Position numbers and translations under genes: made by a program
Source: Hymenobacter aerilatus
GTDB lineage: Bacteria > Bacteroidota > Bacteroidia > Cytophagales > Hymenobacteraceae
Length of the DNA: 64,000 nt
Direction: 5' to 3'
NCBI RefSeq assembly: GCF_022921095.1
Contig: NZ_CP095053.1
Coordinates: 4,134,501-4,198,500, forward strand
The notes under the pieces: model-generated
Told to the model about the DNA's origin: nothing
The model's database searches: none
What the model saw: only the letters and a program-made list of their open reading frames with translations
Shown: positions 24,704 to 33,458 of the stretch, piece by piece
Layout: the number at the start of each line of letters is the position of its first letter
How positions within the stretch are numbered: the stretch's first letter is position 1

Positions 24704-25774
24704 ATGCTAGATAAACTGGAGGCCATCCAACAGCGCTTCAACGACGTGAGCGAGCAACTCACGCAACCTGAAGCCATGAGCGATATGAAACGCTTCAAGG
24801 CCCTCAATAAAGAATACAAGGACCTGGGCAAAATCGTGACGGAGTACAAAGCCTACCAGCAGGTACTCAGCAACATCGATAATGCCAAGGAGGTAATTGC
24901 CACCGAAAAGGACCAGGACTTCCGCGAGATGGCCAAGGCCGAGATGGACGAGCTGCTGCCCGAGCAGGAGCGCCTGGAAGCTGTTATCAAGGAGCTGCTG
25001 ATTCCGAAGGACCCCAACGACTCCAAGGATGTGATTATGGAAATCCGGGCCGGGGCCGGGGGCGACGAGGCGGCCATCTTTGCCGGCGACTTGCAGCGCA
25101 TGTACATGCGCTTCGCCGAAAAGCAGGGCCTGCGCATGGACCTCATCGACGCTACCGAGGGCACCTCAGGCGGCTACAAGGAAATTGTGCTTTCGCTGAA
25201 AGGCGAAGACGTGTACGGCAAGCTGAAGTTTGAGTCGGGTGTGCACCGCGTGCAGCGCGTGCCGGCCACCGAAACCCAGGGCCGCATCCACACTTCGGTA
25301 GCTTCTATTGTAGTGATGCCGGAAGCAGAGGAGCTAGATATTGAGCTGGATATGAACGACATCCGCAAGGACTTGTTCATGTCGTCGGGCCCCGGCGGGC
25401 AGTCGGTAAACACTACCTACTCGGCCGTGCGCCTCACCCACTTGCCTACTGGCATTGTGGCGCAGTGCCAGGACCAGAAGTCGCAGCTCAAGAACTTCGA
25501 CAAGGCTATGCAGGTACTCCGCTCGCGCATCTACGAGATTGAGCTGGCCAAGAAAAACGAAGCCGAAGGCGCGGCCCGCAAGAGCATGATTGGCGGCGGC
25601 GACCGTTCCGACAAAATCCGCACGTATAACTACCCTCAGGGCCGCGTAACTGACCACCGCATCGGCTATACCGTGTACAACCTACCCTCGGTGATGGACG
25701 GCAACATCGATGATTTTGTGGAGCAGCTGCGCCTGGCCGAAAGCGCCGAGCGTCTGAAAGAAGGCGTAGCGTAA
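24704..25774 (+). CDS. prfA: Peptide chain release factor 1
   Basis: 356 residues, full-length RF1, which ends translation at UAA and UAG. The tripeptide anticodon is P-A-T (187-189, in VQRVPATET), which marks RF1 rather than RF2. The catalytic GGQ is at 231-233 (SSGPGGQSVNTTYSAVRL). The N-terminal coiled region and the acidic MEIRAGAGGDEAAIF block are normal. The gene reads divergently from thrABC and is followed by a long inverted repeat. Confidence 0.97.
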   Translation: MLDKLEAIQQRFNDVSEQLTQPEAMSDMKRFKALNKEYKDLGKIVTEYKAYQQVLSNIDNAKEVIATEKDQDFREMAKAEMDELLPEQERLEAVIKELLIPKDPNDSKDVIMEIRAGAGGDEAAIFAGDLQRMYMRFAEKQGLRMDLIDATEGTSGGYKEIVLSLKGEDVYGKLKFESGVHRVQRVPATETQGRIHTSVASIVVMPEAEELDIELDMNDIRKDLFMSSGPGGQSVNTTYSAVRLTHLPTGIVAQCQDQKSQLKNFDKAMQVLRSRIYEIELAKKNEAEGAARKSMIGGGDRSDKIRTYNYPQGRVTDHRIGYTVYNLPSVMDGNIDDFVEQLRLAESAERLKEGVA

Positions 25775-25783
25775 TATAACACT

Positions 25784-25880
25784 TAGCTGTTGGCTACTAG
25801 CTGTTAGCAGGTAGCTTGGTTTTGCTCCCTGAACTGGGCTAAAAGCAAGCTACCTGCTAACAGCCAGTAGCCAACAGCTA
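25784..25880. repeat. Long intergenic inverted repeat, 35-bp arms with one mismatch
   Basis: Arms 25784-25818 and 25846-25880 pair over 35 bp with a single mismatch; the loop is 27 bases. Each arm contains an internal near-repeat (agctgttggctac, agctgttagcagg). It starts ten bases behind the prfA stop and probably terminates that transcript. Confidence 0.85.
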
Positions 25881-25922
25881 TTTTATGCCAACCTTACGGC
25901 CTCTTTTGGAGTTTGCCGGGGT

Positions 25923-27197
25923 ATGGCTACTTCCTCTGCATCCCTACCTGTTATTATTATTGGCGCTGGTATGGCTGGGCTCACCTGCGCCAACTACCTG
26001 TACCGAGCCGGCAAACCCGTATTAGTGCTGGAGGCCGCTGACGCTGTAGGCGGCCGCGTACGCACCGACATCACGCCCGAAGGCTTTCGCCTTGACCGTG
26101 GCTTTCAGATCCTGCTCACGCGCTACCCCGAGGTGCAGCGCCTCATGGACTACGGCGCTCTGGACCTACGGGCTTTCCAGTCGGGCGCCGTTATTCAGTT
26201 GCACAATGGCCGGGAAACCACATTGATAAACCCGCTGCGGAAGCCGTTAGCAGCGTTTGAAGCCTTGACTTCGCCCATTGGCTCCCTCGCCGATAAGCTC
26301 CGCATTGCAAACATGGTGCGGCACGTGAGCAAGTATACCGCCGGCCAGCTTCTTAGCCGCAATTCTTCCAACCAGGAAGACACTCTAGCCTACCTGTGTC
26401 GCAACGGCTTTAGCGAACGAATCATTGATACTTTCTTCCGCCCATTTTTCGGCGGGGTATTCCTGGACCGGCAACTGCGCACAGCTGCCAACTTCTTTGA
26501 GTTTGTCTTTCAGCAATTTGTGGTAGGCGATGCTGCTGTACCTAACCTTGGTATACAGGTCATTCCGGAGCAGCTGGCGGCCCGCCTACCCACCGGTAGC
26601 GTGCGTCTCAACTCGCCCGTATCGGCTGTTGAGGGTACCCACGTACGCCTCTGGACAGACGAGGTACTAGAAGCCTCTGCCGTGGTAATCGCCACCGATG
26701 GCGCAGCGGCGCAGCAACTCCTACCTACCTCAAGTCCTAGTACGCCTACCTCTGAGTGGCGCAAAACTACTTGCACGTACTTTGCTGCGCCCTACTCCCC
26801 CGGCCACGGCGATAAACTTTTGCGACTCAATGCCATGCCGGGCGCACTGGCACACAACGTGGTGTTCCCCAGCGATGCAGCGCCCGGCTATGCTCCTACC
26901 GGTCAAACACTGATTTCGGTGAACACCCACGGCGCACACGGCCTCACAGAAGAAGAGCTACTGAATAGGCTGCGGGCCGAGTTGGCTGCTTGGTTTGGGC
27001 CAGCCACGGCCCAGTGGCAGCACCTGCGCACCTACGAAATTGTGCATGCCCTTCCCGCCTACCCGGCCGGGCAGCCCTACCGCCAGAGCCTCCGCCTAGC
27101 CGATAACCTCTACCAGTGCGGCGACTACACCGCGTATCCGTCGTTGAATGCTGCCATGGCCACCGGCCGCGAGGTGGCGGAGATGTTGTTGGTATAG
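25923..27197 (+). CDS. NAD(P)/FAD-dependent amine oxidase-family oxidoreductase
   Basis: 424-residue flavoprotein with the dinucleotide-binding start VIIIGAGMAGLTCANYLYRAG, then LEAADAVGGRVRTD, the typical GG-R motif of amine oxidase, phytoene desaturase and protoporphyrinogen oxidase relatives. FSERIIDTFFRPFFGGVFLD is a family block in the substrate domain, and the C-terminus closes the FAD site with LYQCGDYTAYPSLNAAMATGREVAEML. The substrate cannot be told from sequence. It converges with the SDR gene, with only 12 bases between the stops. Confidence 0.88.
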   Translation: MATSSASLPVIIIGAGMAGLTCANYLYRAGKPVLVLEAADAVGGRVRTDITPEGFRLDRGFQILLTRYPEVQRLMDYGALDLRAFQSGAVIQLHNGRETTLINPLRKPLAAFEALTSPIGSLADKLRIANMVRHVSKYTAGQLLSRNSSNQEDTLAYLCRNGFSERIIDTFFRPFFGGVFLDRQLRTAANFFEFVFQQFVVGDAAVPNLGIQVIPEQLAARLPTGSVRLNSPVSAVEGTHVRLWTDEVLEASAVVIATDGAAAQQLLPTSSPSTPTSEWRKTTCTYFAAPYSPGHGDKLLRLNAMPGALAHNVVFPSDAAPGYAPTGQTLISVNTHGAHGLTEEELLNRLRAELAAWFGPATAQWQHLRTYEIVHALPAYPAGQPYRQSLRLADNLYQCGDYTAYPSLNAAMATGREVAEMLLV

Positions 27198-27209
27198 GCT
27201 ACCCTACCC

Positions 27210-28007
27210 TCACAAACTACCCGTACGGCCGCCATCCACCGCCAGGTTGGTACCCGTGACGTAGCCGGCGGCCGGCGAGGCGAAGAATACGGCCGCGGCG
27301 GCTATTTCTTCAGCCTCACCAAAGCGCCGGGCGGGAATTTGCTGTTTGGCGGCAGTTTCTACCTCAGCCACTGACTTGGTAGCTGCGGCAGCTTGCTTTT
27401 CTAGTAGGTTTTCCAGGCGCTGGGTTTGCGTCATACCGGGCAGCACATTGTTGACCGTGATACCATCGGAAGCCAACTCATTAGCCAGCGTTTTGGCCCA
27501 GTTGGCCACCGCTGCCCGGATGGTATTGGACACACCCAGCCCTGGGAGCGGCACCTTCACGGAAGTGCTGATGATATTGATAATGCGCCCGTACTGCCGC
27601 GCCCGCATAGCCGGCACCACGGTTTGCACCAGCAAGTGGTTGCACACTACGTGCTGCTCAAATGCCGCCCGAAAGGCATCGACGGACGCCTCAATGATAG
27701 GACCACCGGCTGGGCCGCCGGTATTGTTAATGAGCACGTGAAAACCAGCCGGATGCGCCTGTAGGTATTCCGCCACCCGTGTGGCTACTTGGTCGGGCTG
27801 GGTGAAATCGGCTACAATGTAGTCGTGCTGCTGGTTAGTGGGCGTAGGTAGAGTGGCAGCCGTTTCGCGCAGCGCGGTTTCGTTGCGGGCTAGCAACGTA
27901 ACGGTGGCACCTTGCCGGGCTAGCTCTTCCGCAATGGCTCGGCCAATACCCTGCGTGCTGCCGCTCACTAAGGCCTTTTGATGGGAGAAGGGTGCAGTGA
28001 AACTCAT
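27210..28007 (-). CDS. SDR-fold protein lacking the catalytic Tyr-Lys pair
   Basis: 265-residue Rossmann protein of the short-chain dehydrogenase/reductase superfamily. The cofactor loop is ALVSGSTQGIGRAIAEELARQG, followed by VADF and INNTGGPAGGP. The active-site serine region reads IINIISTSVKVPLPGLG. Where the YxxxK should follow, the sequence is SNTIR, so Tyr and Lys are both replaced. The C-terminal VNNVLPGMTQTQR and GYVTGTNLAVDGG are intact. A group of FabG-like SDR proteins shares this replacement, so it is probably ancestral here and not damage. Function is unknown. It reads divergently from haaO. Confidence 0.85.
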   Translation of the reverse strand: MSFTAPFSHQKALVSGSTQGIGRAIAEELARQGATVTLLARNETALRETAATLPTPTNQQHDYIVADFTQPDQVATRVAEYLQAHPAGFHVLINNTGGPAGGPIIEASVDAFRAAFEQHVVCNHLLVQTVVPAMRARQYGRIINIISTSVKVPLPGLGVSNTIRAAVANWAKTLANELASDGITVNNVLPGMTQTQRLENLLEKQAAAATKSVAEVETAAKQQIPARRFGEAEEIAAAAVFFASPAAGYVTGTNLAVDGGRTGSL

Positions 28008-28130
28008 AGTAGTAGAAACCGGTACAGAAGCCGATGTTTTGAGATATTTGTTGAAATCCAGTGCAGGCTTGTTACTGAGCCACGTAATTACACGTCCTTT
28101 CCCTTACCTCCCTCTTCAAAACCGCACCAC

Positions 28131-28658
28131 ATGAATCGACCAATCAACCTGCAGAAATGGGTGGATGAGCACCGCCACTTGCTAAAGCCACCCGTGGGCA
28201 ATCAGCAGGTATTCAAAGACAACAAAGATTTTATTGTGATGGTGGTAGGTGGCCCCAACTCCCGCAAAGACTACCACGTGGACGAGGGCGAGGAGCTGTT
28301 TTGGCAGCTGGAGGGCGACATTGTGGTGAAAATAATAGAGAATGGCCAGCCGGTAGACATCGAGATTAAAGCTGGCGAAATGTACCTGCTACCTGCCGGC
28401 GTGCCCCACTCGCCGCGGCGGCCGGCCCATACCATTGGCTTGGTGGTGGAGCGCTACCGCACGGCCGGCGAGCTAGACGGCTTTCAGTGGTACTGCGAAA
28501 ACTGCGGCCACAAGCTCTACGAGGAATTTGCCGAAATTACCGACATCGTGGCGCAGTTGCCACCCATCATGAACCGCTTCTGGCAAGATGAGCACAAGCG
28601 CACGTGCCGCGTGTGCGGCACCGTGATGGCCCCACCCGCCCCGGCCCCGGCTTCGTAA
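28131..28658 (+). CDS. haaO: 3-hydroxyanthranilate 3,4-dioxygenase
   Basis: 175-residue cupin that opens the ring of 3-hydroxyanthranilate to give the precursor of quinolinate. Iron ligands are His49, Glu55 and His93 (KDYHVDEGEELFW and LPAGVPHSPRRP). Substrate arginines are at 45 and 97, as in characterised enzymes. The bacterial-type C-terminal rubredoxin-like site is present: CENCG and CRVCG. I chose ATG 28131 (MNRPINLQKWVDEH). The frame is open further upstream, but that stretch does not resemble the family and overlaps the divergent SDR start. kynU follows after 44 bases. Confidence 0.95.
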   Translation: MNRPINLQKWVDEHRHLLKPPVGNQQVFKDNKDFIVMVVGGPNSRKDYHVDEGEELFWQLEGDIVVKIIENGQPVDIEIKAGEMYLLPAGVPHSPRRPAHTIGLVVERYRTAGELDGFQWYCENCGHKLYEEFAEITDIVAQLPPIMNRFWQDEHKRTCRVCGTVMAPPAPAPAS

Positions 28659-28689
28659 GTACCTGCTGGCGGCCCTCGCCTCCGCCCCC

Positions 28690-28697
28690 TACCTTTG
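28690..28697 (+). promoter_or_regulatory. -7 box-like TACCTTTG just before kynU
   Basis: TACCTTTG ends five bases before the kynU ATG, the same layout as TATCTTTG before gpmI. There is no TTTG at the right distance upstream. It could give a leaderless kynU transcript in addition to readthrough from haaO. Confidence 0.35.
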
Positions 28698-28702
28698 CCT
28701 GC

Positions 28703-29980
28703 ATGACCTTTGACCCCACCCCCGCGTTTGCCGCTCACCTCGATGCCCAGGACCCGCTGCGCGACTTCCGTAGTCGCTTCCTGATTCCGCCCGCGCCGGG
28801 TGGTGGCGAGAGCCTCTATCTGTGCGGCAACTCGCTGGGCCTGCAACCCCGCGCCGTGCGCGCCGCCTTGGACCAGGAACTGAACACCTGGGCCGAGCTG
28901 GCCGTGGATGGGCACTTCGATGGCCCCTCGCCGTGGATGCACTACCACGAGACCCTGGCCGAAACCGCGGCGCTGGTAGTAGGCGCCAAGCCCATAGAGG
29001 TGGTAGTGATGAACAACCTGACCACCAACCTGCACCTACTGCTTACCACCTTCTACCGCCCTACCCCTACCCGCTATAAGGTACTGATGGAAGGCGGCGC
29101 GTTTCCCTCGGACCAATACGCGTTGGAAACACAGGTGAAGCTGCATGGCCTGGAGCTCGATGATGCCATTGTGGAGCTGGTACCCCGGCCCGGCGAGCAC
29201 ACCTTGCGCACGGAGGACATTGAGGCGAAAATTGCCGAGCTGGGCGATTCGCTGGCGACCATCCTGATGGGTGGCATCAACTACTACACCGGGCAAGTGT
29301 TTGATATGGCAACTATTACGCAGGCCGGACATGCTGTAGGCGCTACCGTGGGCTTCGACCTAGCCCATGCGGCTGGCAACGTGGAACTACACCTGCACGA
29401 CTGGGATGTAGATTTTGCCTGCTGGTGCACCTATAAATACATGAACTCGGGGCCGGGTAGCGTGGGCGGCGCCTTTGTGCACGAGCGGTTTGCCCACCGC
29501 CCCGATTTGCTGCGCCTGGCCGGCTGGTGGGGCCACGATGCTGATGAGCGGTTCAAGATGCAGAAGGGCTTTAAGCCTATGGCAGGAGCCGCCGGCTGGC
29601 AGTTGGCCAACGGCAACATCCTGACTCTAGCGGCGCACCGGGCGGCGCTGGCACTGTTTGCCGAGGTAGGGGGCATGGGGCCGCTTCGCCGCAAAAGCGA
29701 GCAGCTGACGGCCTACCTAGAGTTTCTCATCCACCGCCTGGAGCTACCCGCATCTCGGCTGGAAATCATTACGCCCACCGATCCGGCCGCCCGTGGCTGC
29801 CAGCTTTCGTTGCTGGTGCACCAAGGCGGACGCGAGTTGTTCGACCACCTCACGCAGGCCGGTGTGGTAGGCGACTGGCGCGAGCCCAACGTGATTCGGC
29901 TGGCCCCGGTACCCTTCTACAACTCGTTTGCCGACGTGCAACGGGTAGGCGAAGTACTGGCCGCCTGGGCCGCCCAGTAG
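28703..29980 (+). CDS. kynU: Kynureninase
   Basis: 425-residue PLP enzyme of fold type I that splits 3-hydroxykynurenine into 3-hydroxyanthranilate and alanine. The start MTFDPTPAFAAHLDAQDPL at 28703 fits the family. LYLCGNSLGLQPR and the phosphate-binding NNLTTNLHLLL lie in the N-terminal half. PLP is bound by Asp219 (FDLAHAAGNV) and Lys245 (CTYKYMNSGPG). HERFAHRPDL and GWWGHD are conserved substrate loops. It follows haaO by 44 bases and feeds it, so the two form a functional pair. Confidence 0.96.
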   Translation: MTFDPTPAFAAHLDAQDPLRDFRSRFLIPPAPGGGESLYLCGNSLGLQPRAVRAALDQELNTWAELAVDGHFDGPSPWMHYHETLAETAALVVGAKPIEVVVMNNLTTNLHLLLTTFYRPTPTRYKVLMEGGAFPSDQYALETQVKLHGLELDDAIVELVPRPGEHTLRTEDIEAKIAELGDSLATILMGGINYYTGQVFDMATITQAGHAVGATVGFDLAHAAGNVELHLHDWDVDFACWCTYKYMNSGPGSVGGAFVHERFAHRPDLLRLAGWWGHDADERFKMQKGFKPMAGAAGWQLANGNILTLAAHRAALALFAEVGGMGPLRRKSEQLTAYLEFLIHRLELPASRLEIITPTDPAARGCQLSLLVHQGGRELFDHLTQAGVVGDWREPNVIRLAPVPFYNSFADVQRVGEVLAAWAAQ

Positions 29981-30140
29981 CATGAGCGCAAGAAAATTCA
30001 GGCATTTGTTACCAATTCAGCCCAACTTGCGTTCAGTGTATTAGCAACTTAGCCGTTGCTTTTTGGCGTGAAACAGCTGTAAAAGCCACTGCACGCCGAG
30101 TTGAGTTTATCCTTTTTACTTACCCGTTTTCACTACCCCA

Positions 30141-30797
30141 ATGGCTGAAGACTACGCGGCCAAGATGGGCCGCAAAACCGACGCCGAACTGCGCCAGTAC
30201 GTCGACCATTACTCTGATTACCAGGAGGAAGCCGTATTGGCCGCTCTCGACGAGCTGGAACGACGCGGCCAGGAAGTGGCCGCCGCCGGCGCCATTCGCA
30301 CGGACGTACAGCCTGTAGTGGCGCAGCGCGCCGCCGAGGCAGCTACCATTCGAGCGGCCGAGGTAGCCGCCGTGGCAGAGCCAGAACAAGTGGCGGGCCC
30401 CGAGCTGTATTCACCGGCTACTATTGCCATCTTCTCCGTCATGTTTTCTTTTCTGGCGGGCGGAATACTGCTGGCCATCAACTTGTTTAAGCTGGACAAG
30501 CAGAGCAAGGCGTTGCGTCTGCTGTTGTTTGTTGTGCTGTACCTGCTGGGCAGCTCCTATTTGCTGCAGTGGGCGGTGTTGCAATTTGGCGAGAGTGCCA
30601 AGTGGATCAGTGCCGCCGTTAATCTGGGTGCGGTAGTAGCGTACCTATGGTTTTTTTGGCCCCGCTACGTGGGGCAGCGCTCCTACCTTAGCCGGGGCTG
30701 GCTACCGGCACTGGTGGTGTGCTTGCTGGTTTTTGGGGCCCTGTATTGGCTGATGCTACCGCTGATGGGGCAAATGAGTGGCGCTACGCTACCATAG
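30141..30797 (+). CDS. Hypothetical membrane protein with N-terminal helical domain
   Basis: 218 residues. The first 90 are soluble and helical (YVDHYSDYQEEAVLAALDELERRGQEVAA), with an Ala/Val-rich segment. Four transmembrane helices follow: about 95-118, 128-150, 155-172 and 185-205. The N-terminal block, with its repeated Tyr/Glu/Ala pattern, resembles the short domain found on many Bacteroidota membrane proteins, but I cannot name it. Function unknown. The next gene starts 20 bases after its stop, so the two are probably co-transcribed. Confidence 0.75.
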   Translation: MAEDYAAKMGRKTDAELRQYVDHYSDYQEEAVLAALDELERRGQEVAAAGAIRTDVQPVVAQRAAEAATIRAAEVAAVAEPEQVAGPELYSPATIAIFSVMFSFLAGGILLAINLFKLDKQSKALRLLLFVVLYLLGSSYLLQWAVLQFGESAKWISAAVNLGAVVAYLWFFWPRYVGQRSYLSRGWLPALVVCLLVFGALYWLMLPLMGQMSGATLP

Positions 30798-30817
30798 CAG
30801 TTCCAACGAGCCGCTTT

Positions 30818-31432
30818 ATGCCCCTTACCCTGCTTCCTTTGCCGCACGCCGAAATCTGGCTCGACGAGCATTTCCTACCCCCTGCTACCGCCGATGCCTT
30901 GTTGCACGAGTTGGAGCACACCATTGAGTGGCGTCAGGAAGCTATCCGGCTTTATGGCCGCGAGGTGCTCCAGCCGCGCCTCACGGCCTGGTACGGCGAC
31001 TCTGCTGCTACCTACTGCTACTCGGGCTTGCAGCTTACCCCCCAGCCCTGGACGCCGGTGTTGCAACAGGTGCGCGTGCAGCTGGAAGCTGCTACCAACT
31101 CTACCTTTAATAGTGTGCTGCTCAACCTCTATCGGTATGGCCAAGACAGTATGGGCTGGCACGCCGACGACGAGCCAGAATTGGGCCAGATGCCCGTTAT
31201 TGCCTCTCTGAGTCTGGGCGCTACCCGCCGTTTTCGGCTGCGCCCCCGCGATGCTCGCATTACACCCCACGCTCCACTTTCGCTTGATTTGCCCTCGGGC
31301 AGCCTACTGGTGATGCGCGGCCCTACCCAACAATACTGGCTGCACGCCGTGCCGAAAACTGCCCGGCCCGCAGGTGCCCGCCTTAACTTAACCTTTCGGC
31401 TGATTGTGCCTTCTACAATGCCTTTGCGCTAG
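30818..31432 (+). CDS. AlkB-like 2-oxoglutarate/Fe(II) dioxygenase
   Basis: 204 residues. AlkB-family enzymes remove methyl groups from damaged nucleic acid bases by oxidation. The iron ligands are His115 and Asp117 (SMGWHADDEPE) and His176 (YWLHAVPK). The 2-oxoglutarate arginines are Arg188 and Arg194 in GARLNLTFR. NLYRYGQDSMGWH is diagnostic. I chose ATG 30818; an upstream in-frame start lies inside the previous gene. It is more like the short bacterial and eukaryotic ALKBH2/3 type than E. coli AlkB. Confidence 0.9.
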   Translation: MPLTLLPLPHAEIWLDEHFLPPATADALLHELEHTIEWRQEAIRLYGREVLQPRLTAWYGDSAATYCYSGLQLTPQPWTPVLQQVRVQLEAATNSTFNSVLLNLYRYGQDSMGWHADDEPELGQMPVIASLSLGATRRFRLRPRDARITPHAPLSLDLPSGSLLVMRGPTQQYWLHAVPKTARPAGARLNLTFRLIVPSTMPLR

Positions 31433-31689
31433 TACCGTATTTCGGGGTGCCCAAAAAGGTTTATGTCCACATCCTGGCCAATGCTATACGCACCTATTTG
31501 TAGTTGCTTATCCATCGTTTGCGGGTGTATAGTTGGCACCACTGCCGCAGTCGATGCTTGCTCTTCCATCAGCAACGCTGTCCAGATAATAGCCGACCAC
31601 GTGAGGTAGGTGGCAGCAGCCAACGATGAATATGCCTGCGGTACAGACTGATGCGGGAAGGAGGCAACTGGCTGAGTAGAAACTGACAT
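31429..31689 (-). CDS. Possible small hypothetical protein
   Basis: 86 residues. The frame has an ATG and could fill most of the gap between the AlkB-like gene and kmo; its end overlaps the AlkB-like stop by four bases. It contains a weakly hydrophobic stretch (AAATYLTWSAIIWTALL) and no recognisable domain. There is no clear promoter or ribosome-binding site. It may be real or a chance frame. Confidence 0.35.
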   Translation of the reverse strand: MSVSTQPVASFPHQSVPQAYSSLAAATYLTWSAIIWTALLMEEQASTAAVVPTIHPQTMDKQLQIGAYSIGQDVDINLFGHPEIRY

Positions 31690-31867
31690 AGGAACAGGAT
31701 TACAGGTTCAATCTATACCGTAACCGTACGACATACCCCAGCTACCCGGATTTCACTTATGCCCAAATAAATTGTACTACTCGGTGAGTACCATTTCTTA
31801 CCCGACAAACGACGCTATTTCATAACCTTTTACCTTCACCGCTCCATTCCATTTTTTCACTGCCTGT

Positions 31868-33241
31868 ATGTCCGCTCCTGCTTTTGCTGCTTCCTCCGAA
31901 CCACTTACTATTATTGGCGGCGGCTTGGTCGGCTCTTTACTTGCCCTCTACCTGGCGCGGCGTGGCCATCAGGTAGCCATCTACGAGCGGCGGCCCGATC
32001 CGCGCTATCAGGAAGCTGCAGAGGGACGCTCCATTAACCTGGCCCTCTCCGACCGGGGCTGGCGGGCATTGGAAGGCATTGGCGTGCAGGATGATGTTCG
32101 CCGGGTGGCCCTACCCCTCTACAAGCGCGCCATGCACAGCATAGATGGGCAGCTCACCTATCAGGCGTATGGGCGGGAAAACCAAGCCATCTACTCCGTC
32201 TCGCGCGATGGGCTCAACCGCACCCTGCTCGACCTGGCCGAGGCGCATCCCAACATCACGCTGCATTTCAACCAGCGGTGCCTGGAGGTAGACCTGCACC
32301 AGCGCCAACTAACGATGCGCGACACCACCACCCAGCAAACGCACGTGCTTACCTACCACCGGCTGTTTGGTACCGATGGTGCTTTCTCGGCGGTGCGCGG
32401 GGCCATGCAGAAAACCGAGCGCTTCAACTACTCCCAGAGCTATCTGGAGTATGGCTACAAGGAATTGCAGATTGTGGCCGGTACCGCTGGTAAGTGGCAG
32501 CTCGACAAGGAGGCCCTGCACATCTGGCCGCGCGGGCAGTACATGATGATTGCCCTACCCAATCTCGACGGCTCTTTCAACTGCACCCTGTTTTTCCCCT
32601 ACGAAGGCGAAACCTCCTTTGCGGCCCTGCAAACCCCGGCACAGGTGCAGGCCTTTTTTGAGCGCGTGTTTCCCGATGCGGTACCGCTCATGCCCAATCT
32701 GCTACCCGAGTTTGCTCAGCACCCCACCAGCTCACTCGTCACGGTGCGGTGCTACCCCTGGTCGTACCAGGGCGAGGTAGTACTGATTGGGGATGCCTCG
32801 CACGCCATTGTGCCCTTCTACGGTCAGGGTATGAATGCGGGCTTCGAGGACTGCACTGTACTCGACCAGCTCCTGACGGAGTTTGCCGGCGATTGGGACA
32901 CGGTTTTTGCCGAGTTTCAGCGCCGCCGCAAGCCCGATGCCGACGCCATGGCCGACCTGGCCGTGTACAACTTCCAGGAGATGCGCGACCGGGTGGCCGA
33001 CCCGCGCTTTTTGCTGCAAAAGAAAATCGAGAGTAAAATTTCGGCGCAATACCCCGACCAGTGGCTGCCGCTGTACTCGCAGGTCACGTTTTCGCACACC
33101 CCCTACGCGGAAGCGCTGGCCAATGGCACCCGCCAAGAGCAAATTATGCAGCGCCTGATGCCGCTCATTCACACCGAGGCCGACTACGACACACCCGCCG
33201 TGCAGGCGCTGGTGCAGCAGGAAATGGCACAGCTGGCCTAG
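31868..33241 (+). CDS. kmo: Kynurenine 3-monooxygenase
   Basis: 457-residue FAD-dependent hydroxylase that converts kynurenine to 3-hydroxykynurenine. The FAD loop is LTIIGGGLVGSLLALYLARRG, then IYERRPDPR and the KMO-specific GRSINLALSDRGWRALE. Further KMO blocks are MHSIDGQLTYQAYG, YLEYGYKEL, WPRGQYMMIALPNLDGSFNCTLF and VVLIGDASHAIVPFYGQGMNAGFEDC. The length is right for the bacterial enzyme. It belongs to the same route as haaO, kynU and nadC but is separated from kynU by three genes. Confidence 0.95.
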   Translation: MSAPAFAASSEPLTIIGGGLVGSLLALYLARRGHQVAIYERRPDPRYQEAAEGRSINLALSDRGWRALEGIGVQDDVRRVALPLYKRAMHSIDGQLTYQAYGRENQAIYSVSRDGLNRTLLDLAEAHPNITLHFNQRCLEVDLHQRQLTMRDTTTQQTHVLTYHRLFGTDGAFSAVRGAMQKTERFNYSQSYLEYGYKELQIVAGTAGKWQLDKEALHIWPRGQYMMIALPNLDGSFNCTLFFPYEGETSFAALQTPAQVQAFFERVFPDAVPLMPNLLPEFAQHPTSSLVTVRCYPWSYQGEVVLIGDASHAIVPFYGQGMNAGFEDCTVLDQLLTEFAGDWDTVFAEFQRRRKPDADAMADLAVYNFQEMRDRVADPRFLLQKKIESKISAQYPDQWLPLYSQVTFSHTPYAEALANGTRQEQIMQRLMPLIHTEADYDTPAVQALVQQEMAQLA

Positions 33242-33458
33242 CAAATCAGCTTGGTCTTTCTCTTCTGCAGACATAGCTACGGTTGCCGTTTTTAGCCGTA
33301 GAAATACGCTATTGCATATAATTCTGGCCGGTTAATTGCAACTACACGCTGTGAATAACGATGGGTTTCTCGGCGAAATAATATTTTCTATAGGCGAATT
33401 GTACCTTTACCTAGTCAAACGTTAGCCGGCTCGTTAGGCCGTCCATAGTTTTTTGTGT

